Of a stretch of DNA of 22,889 nucleotides, positions 13,996 through 22,709 are shown piece by piece. The stretch comes from JBBFMJ01 sp037441225. Lineage in GTDB: Bacteria; Acidobacteriota; Thermoanaerobaculia; UBA2201. Each line of letters opens with the position of its first letter. Positions within the stretch are counted from its first letter, which is position 1. A model generated the notes under the pieces. That model worked only from the letters and a program-made list of their open reading frames with translations. It made no database searches and had not been told where the DNA came from. The stretch covers positions 1 through 22,889 of the forward strand of contig JBBISU010000047.1 of the NCBI GenBank assembly GCA_037441225.1, given 5' to 3'. The translations under genes were made by a program, and so were the position numbers.

Positions 13996-15201
13996 ATGAA
14001 AAAATGCTTATTTTTGTTTTTTATACTTTTTCCTATTTTGGTTTTTTCTCAAGTAGTTACTTATGAAGAAGAAAAGGAAGAAAAAGCAAAAGAAGGAATA
14101 ATCTTAGGAAAATTTATCTTTTCTCCAAGTATAGAATTCATTTATGAAAACAAAGATAATGTTTTTTTAACAGAAACAAATGAAGTGGAAGATCAAGTTT
14201 ATGTGATAAGACCTGTCCTTCTTTTTGAATTACCAAAAGAAGAAAGTTATTTAAGATTTTCCTGGACTCCTCAGTATAGAGATTTTCAGGATTATGAAAT
14301 AAAAGAAAATTGGACCCATTTTTTTAATTTAATGGGTAGAATAAACACTTCAGGTGGTTTGGAAATTATGGCTGGAGATAAATATATTAGTAAAGGACTG
14401 CTTGAAGTAACAGAAGTTGACCCTGGGAATGAATTAGTTTTTGGTTTGCTGCCTTTTGATAAAAATCATATATATTTTGATATGAAGTATTTTTTTGACT
14501 CCACCAATGGCTTTGGGTTAAATGCTGATTATGTTGATGTTTCTTTTGATAAACCAGATTTTGTATGGGAAAAACTTTGGTATGATTATAAGAGTACAAA
14601 TTTTGGTGCAACTTATCAGAGATATATGAATCCTCTTTTAAGGATGGCTGCTGGAATAAATTTTGTAAATTATGACCCTGATGAGACAGCATTTTTCAAT
14701 AAATATGAGGGCTTTGATTATTATATAAAATTTTATGGTGATTTTTCAACAACTGTTAATGCTTCAATTAAGTTTGGATATGAAGAATTGGATTTTGATG
14801 GTGCAAAGGATTATAAGGATTGGAATGCAAGGGCAGATATTGTATGGAATTTTTCAGATAACAGAAATTTGGTTACTTCAATTTTAAGACAGGGGAGTCC
14901 ATCAAACTTGGGTGCTGTTGGTTCTTATACTCACAATTCAATAAGGATTACTTATAATTTTAAATTTTCTGAAAAGTTCTTTTCAGCTTTGGAAGCAGGT
15001 TTTGGGAAAAACGATTATAATTATTTTTTCAGGGTTGATGATTGGTGGCGTGCAAGAATAAACTTTGGATACCATTTTAATCCTTTAATGTCAGTTCGTT
15101 TTAATTATATTTATGAAAATAGAGATTCTAATATGGATTGTTTTCAAGGATGTGATTATAAAGCAAGTACATATATGTTAAACTTTATATTAGGTTATTA
15201 A
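13996..15201 (+). CDS. Outer-membrane beta-barrel protein of the polysaccharide export operon
   Basis: About 401 residues with a signal peptide at 1-18 (MKKCLFLFFILFPILVFSQ, cleavage near FS-Q). After a short acidic stretch the protein is a run of amphipathic beta strands rich in Tyr, Phe and Trp alternating with charged residues, for example SYLRFSWTPQYRDFQDY and MSVRFNYIYENRD. It ends in an aromatic residue (NFILGY), as expected for assembly by the BAM machinery. The pattern resembles the putative beta-barrel porin 2 (BBP2) type often found next to Wza/Wzc genes, and a role as outer-membrane pore or secretion partner for the polysaccharide is inferred from that context. It is the first gene of the operon. 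The stop runs into an AAGGAGG motif 14 nt before the next start. Confidence 0.78.
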   Translation: MKKCLFLFFILFPILVFSQVVTYEEEKEEKAKEGIILGKFIFSPSIEFIYENKDNVFLTETNEVEDQVYVIRPVLLFELPKEESYLRFSWTPQYRDFQDYEIKENWTHFFNLMGRINTSGGLEIMAGDKYISKGLLEVTEVDPGNELVFGLLPFDKNHIYFDMKYFFDSTNGFGLNADYVDVSFDKPDFVWEKLWYDYKSTNFGATYQRYMNPLLRMAAGINFVNYDPDETAFFNKYEGFDYYIKFYGDFSTTVNASIKFGYEELDFDGAKDYKDWNARADIVWNFSDNRNLVTSILRQGSPSNLGAVGSYTHNSIRITYNFKFSEKFFSALEAGFGKNDYNYFFRVDDWWRARINFGYHFNPLMSVRFNYIYENRDSNMDCFQGCDYKASTYMLNFILGY

Positions 15202-15221
15202 AGGAGGTGTTTTTAGAGTAG

Positions 15222-16067
15222 ATGAAGATCAAAATATTTATTCTTGTCCTTCTGGCAAATACATTTTTGTTTTGTCAAGAAAAGTTATCTTCTAAAAGTG
15301 ATTATTATTTAAAAGAAGCAAGCTTTTATACTTTAGGTGCTGGAGACATTATAAATGTAACTGTCTTTGGTGAACCAGAGCTTTCCGGGGACTACGAATT
15401 AAATGAAAAAGGTGAAATAAAATTTCCTTTATTAAATGAAATTTTGCTTTTGGGATTAACTATACAAGAAGCATCAAAAAAAATAGAGGATCTTTTAAAA
15501 GTTAGTTACTTTCAAAATCCTCAGGTCTCTGTCACTGTTAAAGAATATAAATCTTACTGGATTAATGTAATTGGAGAAGTAAAAAGTACAGGAAAAAAGT
15601 ATTTAAAGCAGAGATCAACAGTTTTGGATGTAATATCGGAATGTGGTGGAATGACTCAGGAAGCAGGAGATAAGATCACAATACAAAGAAACAAAAATGA
15701 TAAGGAAAGCAGTATTATACAATTAACTTTAAAGGATTTGACAGAACCAAAAAGTGATTATTATAATTTTAAAGTGGAAAGTGGAGATACTATAATTGTA
15801 CACCAAAAGCCCTATTTTTATATTCAAGGAGAAGTGGCAAAACCAGGGAAGTATGAACTTGTAGATAATTTAACCCTTCTTCAAGCAATTGCTCTTGCAG
15901 GTGGGGTTGGTAAATTTGCAAATGAAAGAAATATTGAAATTTATAGAACTGAAGGAAGTGAAACTAAAATTATTAAAAAAAATTTAAAAGAAATTAAGAA
16001 AAATGAAGAAGAAGATATAGTTATTTTACCAATGGATACAATTATTGTAAATAAAAGGACTTTTTGA
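15222..16067 (+). CDS. Wza-type polysaccharide export protein with SLBB domains
   Basis: 281 residues with an N-terminal signal of about 18 residues ending LFCQ. Cys18 might be lipid-modified, although the preceding Phe is atypical. Residues about 35-110 are the polysaccharide export domain (YTLGAGDIINVTVFGEPELSGDYELNEKGEIKFPLLNEI). Two SLBB beta-grasp domains follow: one at about 112-190 (INVIGEVKSTGKKYLKQRSTVLDVISECGGMT) and one at about 200-275 (FYIQGEVAKPGKYELVDNLTLLQAIALAGGVG). Proteins of this family form the periplasmic and outer-membrane channel for capsule or exopolysaccharide. The long C-terminal helix of E. coli Wza that crosses the outer membrane is missing, so the separate barrel upstream may provide the pore. 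The GGAGG site is 14 nt from the ATG, an unusually long gap. The gene ends 2 nt before the kinase ATG. Confidence 0.92.
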   Translation: MKIKIFILVLLANTFLFCQEKLSSKSDYYLKEASFYTLGAGDIINVTVFGEPELSGDYELNEKGEIKFPLLNEILLLGLTIQEASKKIEDLLKVSYFQNPQVSVTVKEYKSYWINVIGEVKSTGKKYLKQRSTVLDVISECGGMTQEAGDKITIQRNKNDKESSIIQLTLKDLTEPKSDYYNFKVESGDTIIVHQKPYFYIQGEVAKPGKYELVDNLTLLQAIALAGGVGKFANERNIEIYRTEGSETKIIKKNLKEIKKNEEEDIVILPMDTIIVNKRTF

Positions 16068-16069
16068 TT

Positions 16070-18196
16070 ATGGACGAAAGCAAAATACAAAGTTTGCCTA
16101 TGCCCGAAGGGCTTGATTTACAAGCTTCTGCCTTTCATTTTAAGGATTATTTAAGAACTTTATGGAAAGGCAGATATTATATTTTTCTTTCTATTTTAAT
16201 ATTTGGAGTAGGGGCTTTTGTTTGGTCAAAAATGCAGGTGCCTATTTATGAAGCAACTGCTACAATTTCAATTGATGTGACTCCTCCCCAGATATCTCAA
16301 AATCAGGTCTATCCTGTGAACTACTGGTTTGAGATAAACTATTATATAGCTGAACAAATAAGGGTTTTGCAGTCATATCGCCTTGCTCAAAAAGTTGTAT
16401 CAATATTTTCAAAAGACCCGACATTTCCTTTCAATGGTGCACCAGACCCGGCAAAGATATTTTCTTCCTGTATAAAAGTAGAAAAGCAAGAAGATAGTAA
16501 TATTTTAAATATTAAGATGAGAGGAACAGACCCTCAAAAAGTTGCTCTTTGGGTAAACACAGTAGTTGACGAATATTCAAAGTTAAACATTCAAGACAAT
16601 CTTGAAAAATCAAAAAAAATCCTCCAAGTTATCAATGAACAACTTCAACCAATCTATAACAAATTAGGTGAAAGCGAAAGACAATTAACCCAATTTCAAG
16701 CATCACAGAACATTTATATTTTGGATGATACAAATAAAAATGTTGTAACAGAACAAATAGAAAAATTAAATAAAGAGTATGCAGAAGCAAAAATTCAAAG
16801 GATTGAAATTGAATCAAAGATGAGAGCACTTAATGATTTAAAATTTGGTAAGGCATCATTAGATGCTTTTCCAGAAGCTTATATGAATGAAGCCATTAAA
16901 AAAATTAATACTACAAGGGTTGATCTGGAATTACAAATTCAAGATTTAAATAAACAATATAAACCAGAACATCCAAAAATAAAAGCTTTAACACAGCAAT
17001 TAGATGATTTAAAAACAAGTTTAAAGAAAGAAATTTCTACATTGATTGCTTCACTTGAAACAGAATATAAAATAAAAAAAACAAGAGAAGAAGAATTATT
17101 AAGGAATATTGAATTGCTTAAAGATGAAGCAGTTAAAGGTTCAAAGGTTTCCTTAGAACTTGAAAAAATAAAGGAAAATTATCAACAAAATAGAATGTTT
17201 TATGAAGATTTGCTTAGAAGAAGCAAAGAAATGGAACTTTCTTCATCTGTAAGCATAAATAGAATAAGGCCAATAGACCCAGCAATTCCACCACAAGCAC
17301 CGACATCTCCAAAGACGAGACAAAATACAGTTGTTGGTATCCTTTTAGGGATTTTTTTAGGTGTAAGTTTTGTCCTTTTCCTTGATTATCTCGATTCGTC
17401 AATAAAAACCCCCTCAGATGTAGAAAAACATATAGAACAATCTGTTTTAACTGTTGTGCCAAAGTATTCGCCAGAAAAAGTCAAAGTTTTAAAAGAATTT
17501 TATCAATCTTTGAGAACAGCTGTTATGTTTGCAAGAAAAACAGAGGAAAATCAAATTGTATTAATAACATCAACTGGTCCCTCGGAAGGTAAAACAACTA
17601 CTTGCTATAATCTGGCAAAAGTTCTTGCTTCTGCTGGTGATAAAGTTCTTTTAATGGATACTGATTTTAGAAGACCTGCAGTCCATAAGACCTTTAACAT
17701 TCAAAATTATATAGGAGTAACTTCTTTCTTTTTAGGAAAAAAGGAAGAAGAAGGAATTATACAACCTACAAATATTCCAAATCTCTATGTTGTCCCAACG
17801 GGACCACTTCCACCAAATCCACCTGAATTTATAACAAGAAAATCCTTTGAAGAACTTATAAAAAAATTAAAAGAGAAATATAATTGGATAATTTTGGACT
17901 CTCCTCCTGTTTTATCAGTTACAGATCCAATACTTTTATCTGTTTTGGCAGATATGACAATTGTTGTTATAAGGTATAATGAAATTGATAGAAAATTAAT
18001 AAAGCAATGTATTAATAGTTTGAAAAGGACTGGGGCAAATGTTATTGGAACTGTAATAAATGATGTAGATTTTGAAAGAGATACAACTTATAGTTATTAC
18101 CATTATTATTATTACTATAAGGGCTATGATGAAGAGGCATTAAAGGAAAAAGGTTTTTCAAAAACAATAAAAAAGAAAAGAAAAATAATAGGTTGA
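16070..18196 (+). CDS. Polysaccharide co-polymerase/tyrosine autokinase (Wzz-BY-kinase, Wzc type)
   Basis: 708 residues from ATG 16070; an in-frame TTG at 16064 overlaps the previous stop and is less likely. It is an inner-membrane protein controlling polysaccharide chain length and export. The Wzz part has its first membrane helix at about 35-57, a long periplasmic coiled coil at about 180-400, and the Pro-rich second helix region (PIDPAIPPQAPTSPKTRQ, then VVGILLGIFLGVSFVLFL). The cytoplasmic BY-kinase shows Walker A GPSEGKTT (503-510), Walker A' LLMDTDFRRP (527-536) and Walker B ILDSPP (608-613). The tail has nine Tyr between 674 and 686, the usual autophosphorylation cluster, followed by a Lys-rich end. 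Kinase and co-polymerase are one chain, as in proteobacteria, rather than two as in Firmicutes. No partner phosphatase is in the window. Confidence 0.94.
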   Translation: MDESKIQSLPMPEGLDLQASAFHFKDYLRTLWKGRYYIFLSILIFGVGAFVWSKMQVPIYEATATISIDVTPPQISQNQVYPVNYWFEINYYIAEQIRVLQSYRLAQKVVSIFSKDPTFPFNGAPDPAKIFSSCIKVEKQEDSNILNIKMRGTDPQKVALWVNTVVDEYSKLNIQDNLEKSKKILQVINEQLQPIYNKLGESERQLTQFQASQNIYILDDTNKNVVTEQIEKLNKEYAEAKIQRIEIESKMRALNDLKFGKASLDAFPEAYMNEAIKKINTTRVDLELQIQDLNKQYKPEHPKIKALTQQLDDLKTSLKKEISTLIASLETEYKIKKTREEELLRNIELLKDEAVKGSKVSLELEKIKENYQQNRMFYEDLLRRSKEMELSSSVSINRIRPIDPAIPPQAPTSPKTRQNTVVGILLGIFLGVSFVLFLDYLDSSIKTPSDVEKHIEQSVLTVVPKYSPEKVKVLKEFYQSLRTAVMFARKTEENQIVLITSTGPSEGKTTTCYNLAKVLASAGDKVLLMDTDFRRPAVHKTFNIQNYIGVTSFFLGKKEEEGIIQPTNIPNLYVVPTGPLPPNPPEFITRKSFEELIKKLKEKYNWIILDSPPVLSVTDPILLSVLADMTIVVIRYNEIDRKLIKQCINSLKRTGANVIGTVINDVDFERDTTYSYYHYYYYYKGYDEEALKEKGFSKTIKKKRKIIG

Positions 18197-18198
18197 AC

Positions 18199-18227
18199 TT
18201 GACATATGGTTTTTTTTATAATAAAAT
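18199..18227 (+). promoter_or_regulatory. Promoter for the secreted-protein/MoxR operon
   Basis: A perfect TTGACA (18199-18204), a 17-bp spacer and TAAAAT (18222-18227), followed by an AAGGAGGAG ribosome site before the ATG at 18247. The arrangement matches the promoter at 13940. It begins 3 nt after the BY-kinase stop, so the genes downstream form their own unit. Confidence 0.75.
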
Positions 18228-18246
18228 ATTTTGATAAGGAGGAGAT

Positions 18247-18699
18247 ATGAAGAAGTATTTAGGTTTTATATTGTTTTTAATCTTTGCTGGATACCTATTT
18301 TGTGGCACAGATCCAAAAGAGATTATAACGCAAGGTGCTTTTGCTCTAAAAGTTGTAAAGGTTATGAAAGCAAAGCTTCCCTTGGAGGCAACAGAACAAG
18401 ATGCAGTAGCTTTTCTTGAAACCTTAGGACTAACTCCTTCTGAGGGCTGGAATATCTCAAAGAAGCTTTCAGAAAAAACAATGAGTGAAATCCTTGTAAT
18501 TGTTGGTGCAAATCTTACTCCAATTGAGCCAGAGGCACTAATTACAAATTTAAAAGCAGATCAAACCTTACAAAGATATGGAAATCTTTTCAGAAAATTT
18601 TATCTGGCAAAGCTTGCATCTGATAACCAAACAGAAACAGAAGTAGTAGATGAAGGTGCCCTAAAAGGAGTTGCTGCTTCTCCTACAATAGAAAAATAA
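18247..18699 (+). CDS. Secreted protein of unknown function with an SLH-like repeat pattern
   Basis: 150 residues. Residues 1-19 form a signal peptide ending GYLFCG; Cys19 could be a lipid anchor or the residue before a signal peptidase I cut. The mature part reads ITQGAFALKVVKVMKAKLP, then EQDAVAFLETLGLTPSEGW, then LSEKTMSEILVIVGANL. The spacing of hydrophobic, Gly and Trp residues recalls the helix-loop-helix of S-layer homology (SLH) motifs, with one and a half copies. The resemblance is weak and no family is claimed. The C-terminal 25 residues are polar and acidic. It is the first gene behind a strong promoter and is followed without a gap by another secreted protein and then the MoxR trio. 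A cell-wall-binding or periplasmic partner role is only inference. Confidence 0.65.
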   Translation: MKKYLGFILFLIFAGYLFCGTDPKEIITQGAFALKVVKVMKAKLPLEATEQDAVAFLETLGLTPSEGWNISKKLSEKTMSEILVIVGANLTPIEPEALITNLKADQTLQRYGNLFRKFYLAKLASDNQTETEVVDEGALKGVAASPTIEK

Positions 18700-19113
18700 A
18701 TGTTTATAGGAATAAAGGGAAGAGCAAGAGGACTTTTAGTTCTCTTTGCTCTTTTTTTTTATATAAATTGTTCTTCAAAAGAAGAAAAAATCTTAAAGGC
18801 AAGGAATTCTTACAAAATAAAGCTTTTAAGTTATCAGGATATTGAAAAAGGTACTGCCCTTGATTTTTTAGTTTATAACAACTGGGGTGATTATTTTAAA
18901 GGAATAACAGTTGAAATTTTGGTTATGAGCAATAATAAGTCTAAAGAAAAAAAAGAGGTCTTTATTCCCACTGAAAATTTAAGGCCCTTTTATGAGGAGC
19001 AAATAACTGTTATAATTGAAAACTTGCATCTTAAAGAAGATGAAGGGCTTGCAATGGTTGAAATTCCAAATCCAACACCTCTTCAAAAGAAAAGATTTAA
19101 AGAGTTTCAGTGA
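18700..19113 (+). CDS. Probable lipoprotein of unknown function
   Basis: 137 residues; the ATG directly follows the previous stop codon. The N-terminus is MFIGIKGRARG, then a hydrophobic stretch, then FYINCSSKEEK, which reads as a lipoprotein signal with Cys24 followed by polar residues. The mature part (about 40-125) looks like a single small beta-sandwich: alternating strands such as GTALDFLVYNNWGDYFKGITVEILVM and EQITVIIENL, and a C-terminal VEIPNPTPLQKKRFKEFQ. This suggests a periplasmic domain that might present or bind a partner. I do not recognise a family. Its stop overlaps the start of the MoxR gene (GTGA), tying its synthesis to that module. Confidence 0.72.
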   Translation: MFIGIKGRARGLLVLFALFFYINCSSKEEKILKARNSYKIKLLSYQDIEKGTALDFLVYNNWGDYFKGITVEILVMSNNKSKEKKEVFIPTENLRPFYEEQITVIIENLHLKEDEGLAMVEIPNPTPLQKKRFKEFQ

Positions 19114-20015
19114 ACCAAAAATTTTTTGAAGAAATAAACAAAATTCTTTTGGGAAAAGAAGAAGTTGTAAAACTTGCTGCTATTGCAATTTTATCAAAAG
19201 GGCATATTTTGTTTCAAGATGTGCCAGGGGTTGGAAAAACACTTCTGGCAAAGGCATTGGCAAAAGCAATGGATTTATCTTTTCAAAGGATTCAGTTTAC
19301 TTCTGATATGATGCCTGCTGATATTATTGGTATAAATTTATTTAACCAAAAAATACAAGAATTTGAATTTCACCCAGGTCCAATATTTGCAAATCTTTTG
19401 CTTGCTGATGAAATTAACAGAGCAACTCCAAAGACCCAATCAGCTCTTTTGGAAGCAATGCAAGAATGGCAAGTGACAGTTGATAGGAAACCATTAAATT
19501 TACCTAAGCCCTTTTTTGTTTTTGCAACTCAAAACCCCTTAGAATTTTCAGGTACTTATCCTCTTCCAGAATCCCAACTTGACAGGTTTACAATTTGCTT
19601 ATCCCTTGGTTATCCTTCAAAGGAAGTAGAAGAAGAATTAATGGAAGGGGGAGGAAGGGAAAAGGAGCTGGAAAATTTAAAACCAATTATAAATAAAGAA
19701 GAAATATTAAAATTACAAGAAGAGGTTGAAAAAATTTATGTTTCTAAAAAAATATTGTCTTATATAAGGGAACTTGCTGAAGGTTTAAGAGAAGATTTAA
19801 GAGTTTTTATAGGACCAAGCCCAAGGGCTTTGATCCAGCTTACTCTCTGTGCAAAAGCAAAAAGTTTCCTGTCAGGCAGAGATTATGTAATTCCAGATGA
19901 TATTTATTATCTTTTTATCCCGGTAATGGAACATAGAATTGTTTTAAAAGACCCATCAATTTCAGTAAAAGAAGTTTTAAAGGAAATCTTAGATAAGACA
20001 AAAAGCCCCCTTTAA
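19110..20015 (+). CDS. MoxR-family AAA+ ATPase
   Basis: 301 residues. MoxR ATPases act as chaperone-like motors, usually encoded with DUF58 and von Willebrand or transglutaminase proteins, and are thought to mature or assemble protein complexes at the membrane. Visible motifs are Walker A in DVPGVGKT (37-44), the MoxR-typical FTSDMMPADIIG (63-74), FHPGPIFANLLLADEINRATPKTQSALLEAMQEW with Walker B (about 97-102), sensor 1 in FATQNP and SQLDRF. The C-terminal lid contains GPSPRA and ends in a DDIYYLFIPVMEHRI segment, as in the family. The GTG start overlaps the lipoprotein stop. It is followed after 2 nt by the DUF58 gene. Confidence 0.94.
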   Translation: MNQKFFEEINKILLGKEEVVKLAAIAILSKGHILFQDVPGVGKTLLAKALAKAMDLSFQRIQFTSDMMPADIIGINLFNQKIQEFEFHPGPIFANLLLADEINRATPKTQSALLEAMQEWQVTVDRKPLNLPKPFFVFATQNPLEFSGTYPLPESQLDRFTICLSLGYPSKEVEEELMEGGGREKELENLKPIINKEEILKLQEEVEKIYVSKKILSYIRELAEGLREDLRVFIGPSPRALIQLTLCAKAKSFLSGRDYVIPDDIYYLFIPVMEHRIVLKDPSISVKEVLKEILDKTKSPL

Positions 20016-20017
20016 AA

Positions 20018-20869
20018 ATGAAGATAGAAATTGATAAAAAAGGGTGGGTTTATATAATCCTTTGCTTTATTGTAACTGCTTCTGCTACAAATACTTCAAA
20101 CAATTCTCTTTATCTTTTAAGTTCCTTTATGCTTTCTATTTTTCTAATTTCTGGTTTCCTTTCCACTTTAAACTTATTTTTTTTAAAAATAGAAAAAGTT
20201 AATATTGGTGAGATATATGCAAAAAGGTTTTGTTATATTTATTTAAAAATAAAGCCATCAAAAATATTTCCTTTGGCTTTAAAATGCAATAATTTTGATT
20301 TAAAAATTGATAATAATTTAATTGCTTATCCAATTTATTTTCCTCAAAGGGGTCTTTATAAGCTTCCACCTTTAAGGATTGAAAGTTCCTTTCCCTTTGG
20401 CTTCATAAAAAGGGTAAAGATTTTTAAAATAGAAGAAAAAGTCCTTGTTTATCCTTCTTGCAAATTATTTGAACTTCCTTCTTTTAAAATTAGGAGAGCA
20501 GATGGTGAAGAAGAAGAGAGGAAAAGGTGGGGGGAGATCTTAGAAGTTTATGGAATAAAGCCATTTCAAGAAGGTGATGATCCAAGGTTTATCCACTGGA
20601 AAAAAACTGCCCAGAGGCAAGAACTGATTGTAAAAGAGTTTGAAACAAAATCAAGGGGAAATATGCAACTTTTTTTAGATACCCATATAAAGGAAGAAAA
20701 AGTTTTTGAAAAGGAAGTAGAAAAGGTTGCATCCTGGTGCTTAAAACTTTTATTTGAAGGAAAAAGTGTTTCCCTTATGACCTGGGAAAATTTTCTGCCA
20801 GAAGGTGCTGGGGAAGGGCAAAGAAAAAAAATACTTTCTTTTTTAAGTTTAGTAAAAAGAAATGTATAA
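20018..20869 (+). CDS. DUF58 domain protein, membrane-anchored
   Basis: 283 residues with two hydrophobic segments near the N-terminus (about 10-30 and 34-54). A beta-rich middle region has a PFGFIKRV segment, and then comes the DUF58 signature YGIKPFQEGDDPRFIHWKKTAQRQELIVKEFE near 184-215. DUF58 resembles a von Willebrand A-like fold, although the metal-site motif is only partly kept (LFLDTH). The family is almost always next to a MoxR ATPase and is expected to be its partner at the membrane. The start is 2 nt after the MoxR stop. The 3' end overlaps the transglutaminase gene by 8 nt, so expression is coupled. Confidence 0.9.
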   Translation: MKIEIDKKGWVYIILCFIVTASATNTSNNSLYLLSSFMLSIFLISGFLSTLNLFFLKIEKVNIGEIYAKRFCYIYLKIKPSKIFPLALKCNNFDLKIDNNLIAYPIYFPQRGLYKLPPLRIESSFPFGFIKRVKIFKIEEKVLVYPSCKLFELPSFKIRRADGEEEERKRWGEILEVYGIKPFQEGDDPRFIHWKKTAQRQELIVKEFETKSRGNMQLFLDTHIKEEKVFEKEVEKVASWCLKLLFEGKSVSLMTWENFLPEGAGEGQRKKILSFLSLVKRNV

Positions 20870-22709
20870 TCTTTTAGTACTTTCTGTCCTTGCAATTGTG
20901 CCTTTTCCTTTAACTTATCTTATCCCTTACCCTTTGGCAGTTATTTATTCACTCCCTCTAATATATCAAATTCTTAAAACTATAAAAGGAAAACCTATTT
21001 TTTTGAAAGAAAAGACAATAGAAATTTTATCTTTTTTTTGTCTTTTATTTTTTGTCTTTGATTCTATTTTCATATCAAGGCGGATTATACTTGTTTCTAT
21101 ACATTTAACAATGGGTTTAGTCCTTATTAAAGCTTTTAATTTAAAAACAAAAAGGGATAAAGATCTATTTTTACTCCTCCTTTTCTTCTTGATTTCTGCT
21201 GGGATTGCAAACTCCTTTCACATAACACTTTTTCCATATATTCTAATTTGTCTTTTTTATTTTACAAAATATTTAATGGAAGATGTTGGAGTAGAAAAAA
21301 AGAAATCCTTTTCCTTTTCCTTATCAATCCTTTTCCTTTCCACCTTAATTTCAACCCCTTTTTTTGTTTTTTTTCCAAGAACAAAAGCACCTTATGTTCC
21401 AGGTATTGGTTTTAAAGAAGAGACCTTTGTGATAAGAGAAAATGAATTGAGCTTAAATGATATTGAAAACTTAAAAACAAGAAACGAAATTGTAATGAGG
21501 GTTAAATTTAATAAAAAAATTGAGAGAGGGAAGGATTTTTATATAAGATTAAAATCTTTTTCAAAGTACAATAATGGTATCTGGTCAGAACAAAAACCTG
21601 AATATAAACTTTTAATGTCAGAAAAATTTGGAATTTTTGAATTTTCAAAAAAGAAGGTTGATAATGAAGTTGAATTATTTTCAAAGGTTTTTTTTCAAAA
21701 TCTACCCCTTTTTTATGGAACTACAAGTATAGAAATTCCCTTAGAATTTTTAAACAGGGCTAAAGATGGTTCAATTTTGCTTCCAACATCCTGGCAGAAA
21801 AGGAGATTGAAATATAAACTTCAGTTTACAAGCCAAGCCTCTTTATTTCAAAACAATGAACCAACAAAGGAAGAAGAAAAAATCTTTAATATAAAGAAAA
21901 TAAAAGATTTAGCAAAAGAAATCTTTGAGGATGAAGGGGATGATTTAAAAAAGATTGAAAAGCTTTTATCATACTTTTATAAAAATTACAAATATGGGAT
22001 TGAAAATTATAATTTGGAAGAATTCTTGGAAAAGAAAGTAGGGCATTGTGAACTTTTTGCTACTGCTTGTGCTTTAATTTTAAGAGAAGGTAGGATACCA
22101 TCAAGGGTTGTGGTTGGCTGGCTTGGTGGTGAAAAACATCCCTGGCAAAATTACATAATCATAAGGGGCAAAAATTCCCATGCTTGGGTTGAAGTATGGA
22201 TTCAAGATAAATGGATTTTAATTGATCCAACGCCTCCAGATTCAAGACCCCTTCTTACTGAAGGTAACATTAGTGATTTTTTAAAATATCTCTTTGAATC
22301 AGTTTCTTTTTTTTGGGATAGAAATATATTGGGTTTCACATATTTAGAACAAATGGATATATTAAATTTTTTAAAAGAAAACTCAAAATTTATTTTTAAA
22401 ATTATAAATCTTTTTTTTCTCTTAATTTTTATAATTTTAATCTTTTTATTTTTAAGGAAATTAAAGATTAAGAGAGAAAAATTTTATTTAAGATATTATA
22501 AAAAATTAAGAAACAAAGCAATAAGAAAATTGAAAATCCCAGAAGGGATAACGCCAGAAAATTTATCTTTCATATTAAAAGATTTAAAGCCAGAAAAGCA
22601 ACTTTATATAGACAAGTTTTTTAAGTTATATTTAGATTCTTCCTTTGGAAATAAAAGGACAGATAAAAAGGAAATTAAATATTATTATAAAAAAATAAGA
22701 ATATTGTAG
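20862..22709 (+). CDS. Transglutaminase-like membrane protein (TgpA type)
   Basis: 615 residues. The N-terminal 180 residues hold about six membrane helices. A large periplasmic region follows, containing a transglutaminase core at about 365-465 with the Cys-His-Asp triad: Cys396 in VGHCELFATACALILREGRIPSR, His440 in NSHAWVEVW and Asp455 in ILIDPTPP. Another membrane helix lies at about 509-528, and a basic cytoplasmic tail (about 530-615) ends the protein. This DUF3488-TgpA layout is the usual third member of the MoxR-DUF58 module. TgpA of Pseudomonas is essential, but its cross-linking or proteolytic substrate is unknown. The triad is intact, so the enzyme should be active. The stop codon runs directly into a GC-rich palindromic repeat. 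Confidence 0.93.
   Translation: MYNLLVLSVLAIVPFPLTYLIPYPLAVIYSLPLIYQILKTIKGKPIFLKEKTIEILSFFCLLFFVFDSIFISRRIILVSIHLTMGLVLIKAFNLKTKRDKDLFLLLLFFLISAGIANSFHITLFPYILICLFYFTKYLMEDVGVEKKKSFSFSLSILFLSTLISTPFFVFFPRTKAPYVPGIGFKEETFVIRENELSLNDIENLKTRNEIVMRVKFNKKIERGKDFYIRLKSFSKYNNGIWSEQKPEYKLLMSEKFGIFEFSKKKVDNEVELFSKVFFQNLPLFYGTTSIEIPLEFLNRAKDGSILLPTSWQKRRLKYKLQFTSQASLFQNNEPTKEEEKIFNIKKIKDLAKEIFEDEGDDLKKIEKLLSYFYKNYKYGIENYNLEEFLEKKVGHCELFATACALILREGRIPSRVVVGWLGGEKHPWQNYIIIRGKNSHAWVEVWIQDKWILIDPTPPDSRPLLTEGNISDFLKYLFESVSFFWDRNILGFTYLEQMDILNFLKENSKFIFKIINLFFLLIFIILIFLFLRKLKIKREKFYLRYYKKLRNKAIRKLKIPEGITPENLSFILKDLKPEKQLYIDKFFKLYLDSSFGNKRTDKKEIKYYYKKIRIL

Noticed and set aside
15207..15221. Five-codon leader frame (GTG to TAG) abutting the Wza-like start
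   Set aside because: Its GTG is part of the GGAGG motif itself, so it cannot use that site; probably chance, although the 14-nt gap to the real ATG is odd.
18199..18222. TTGACA with TATAAT at 18217 as the promoter
   Set aside because: The spacer would be only 12 bp; TAAAAT at 18222 gives the proper 17 bp.
18247..22709. MoxR trio as a new system in itself
   Set aside because: MoxR, DUF58 and transglutaminase proteins are a widespread known module; only the two leading secreted proteins are new to me.
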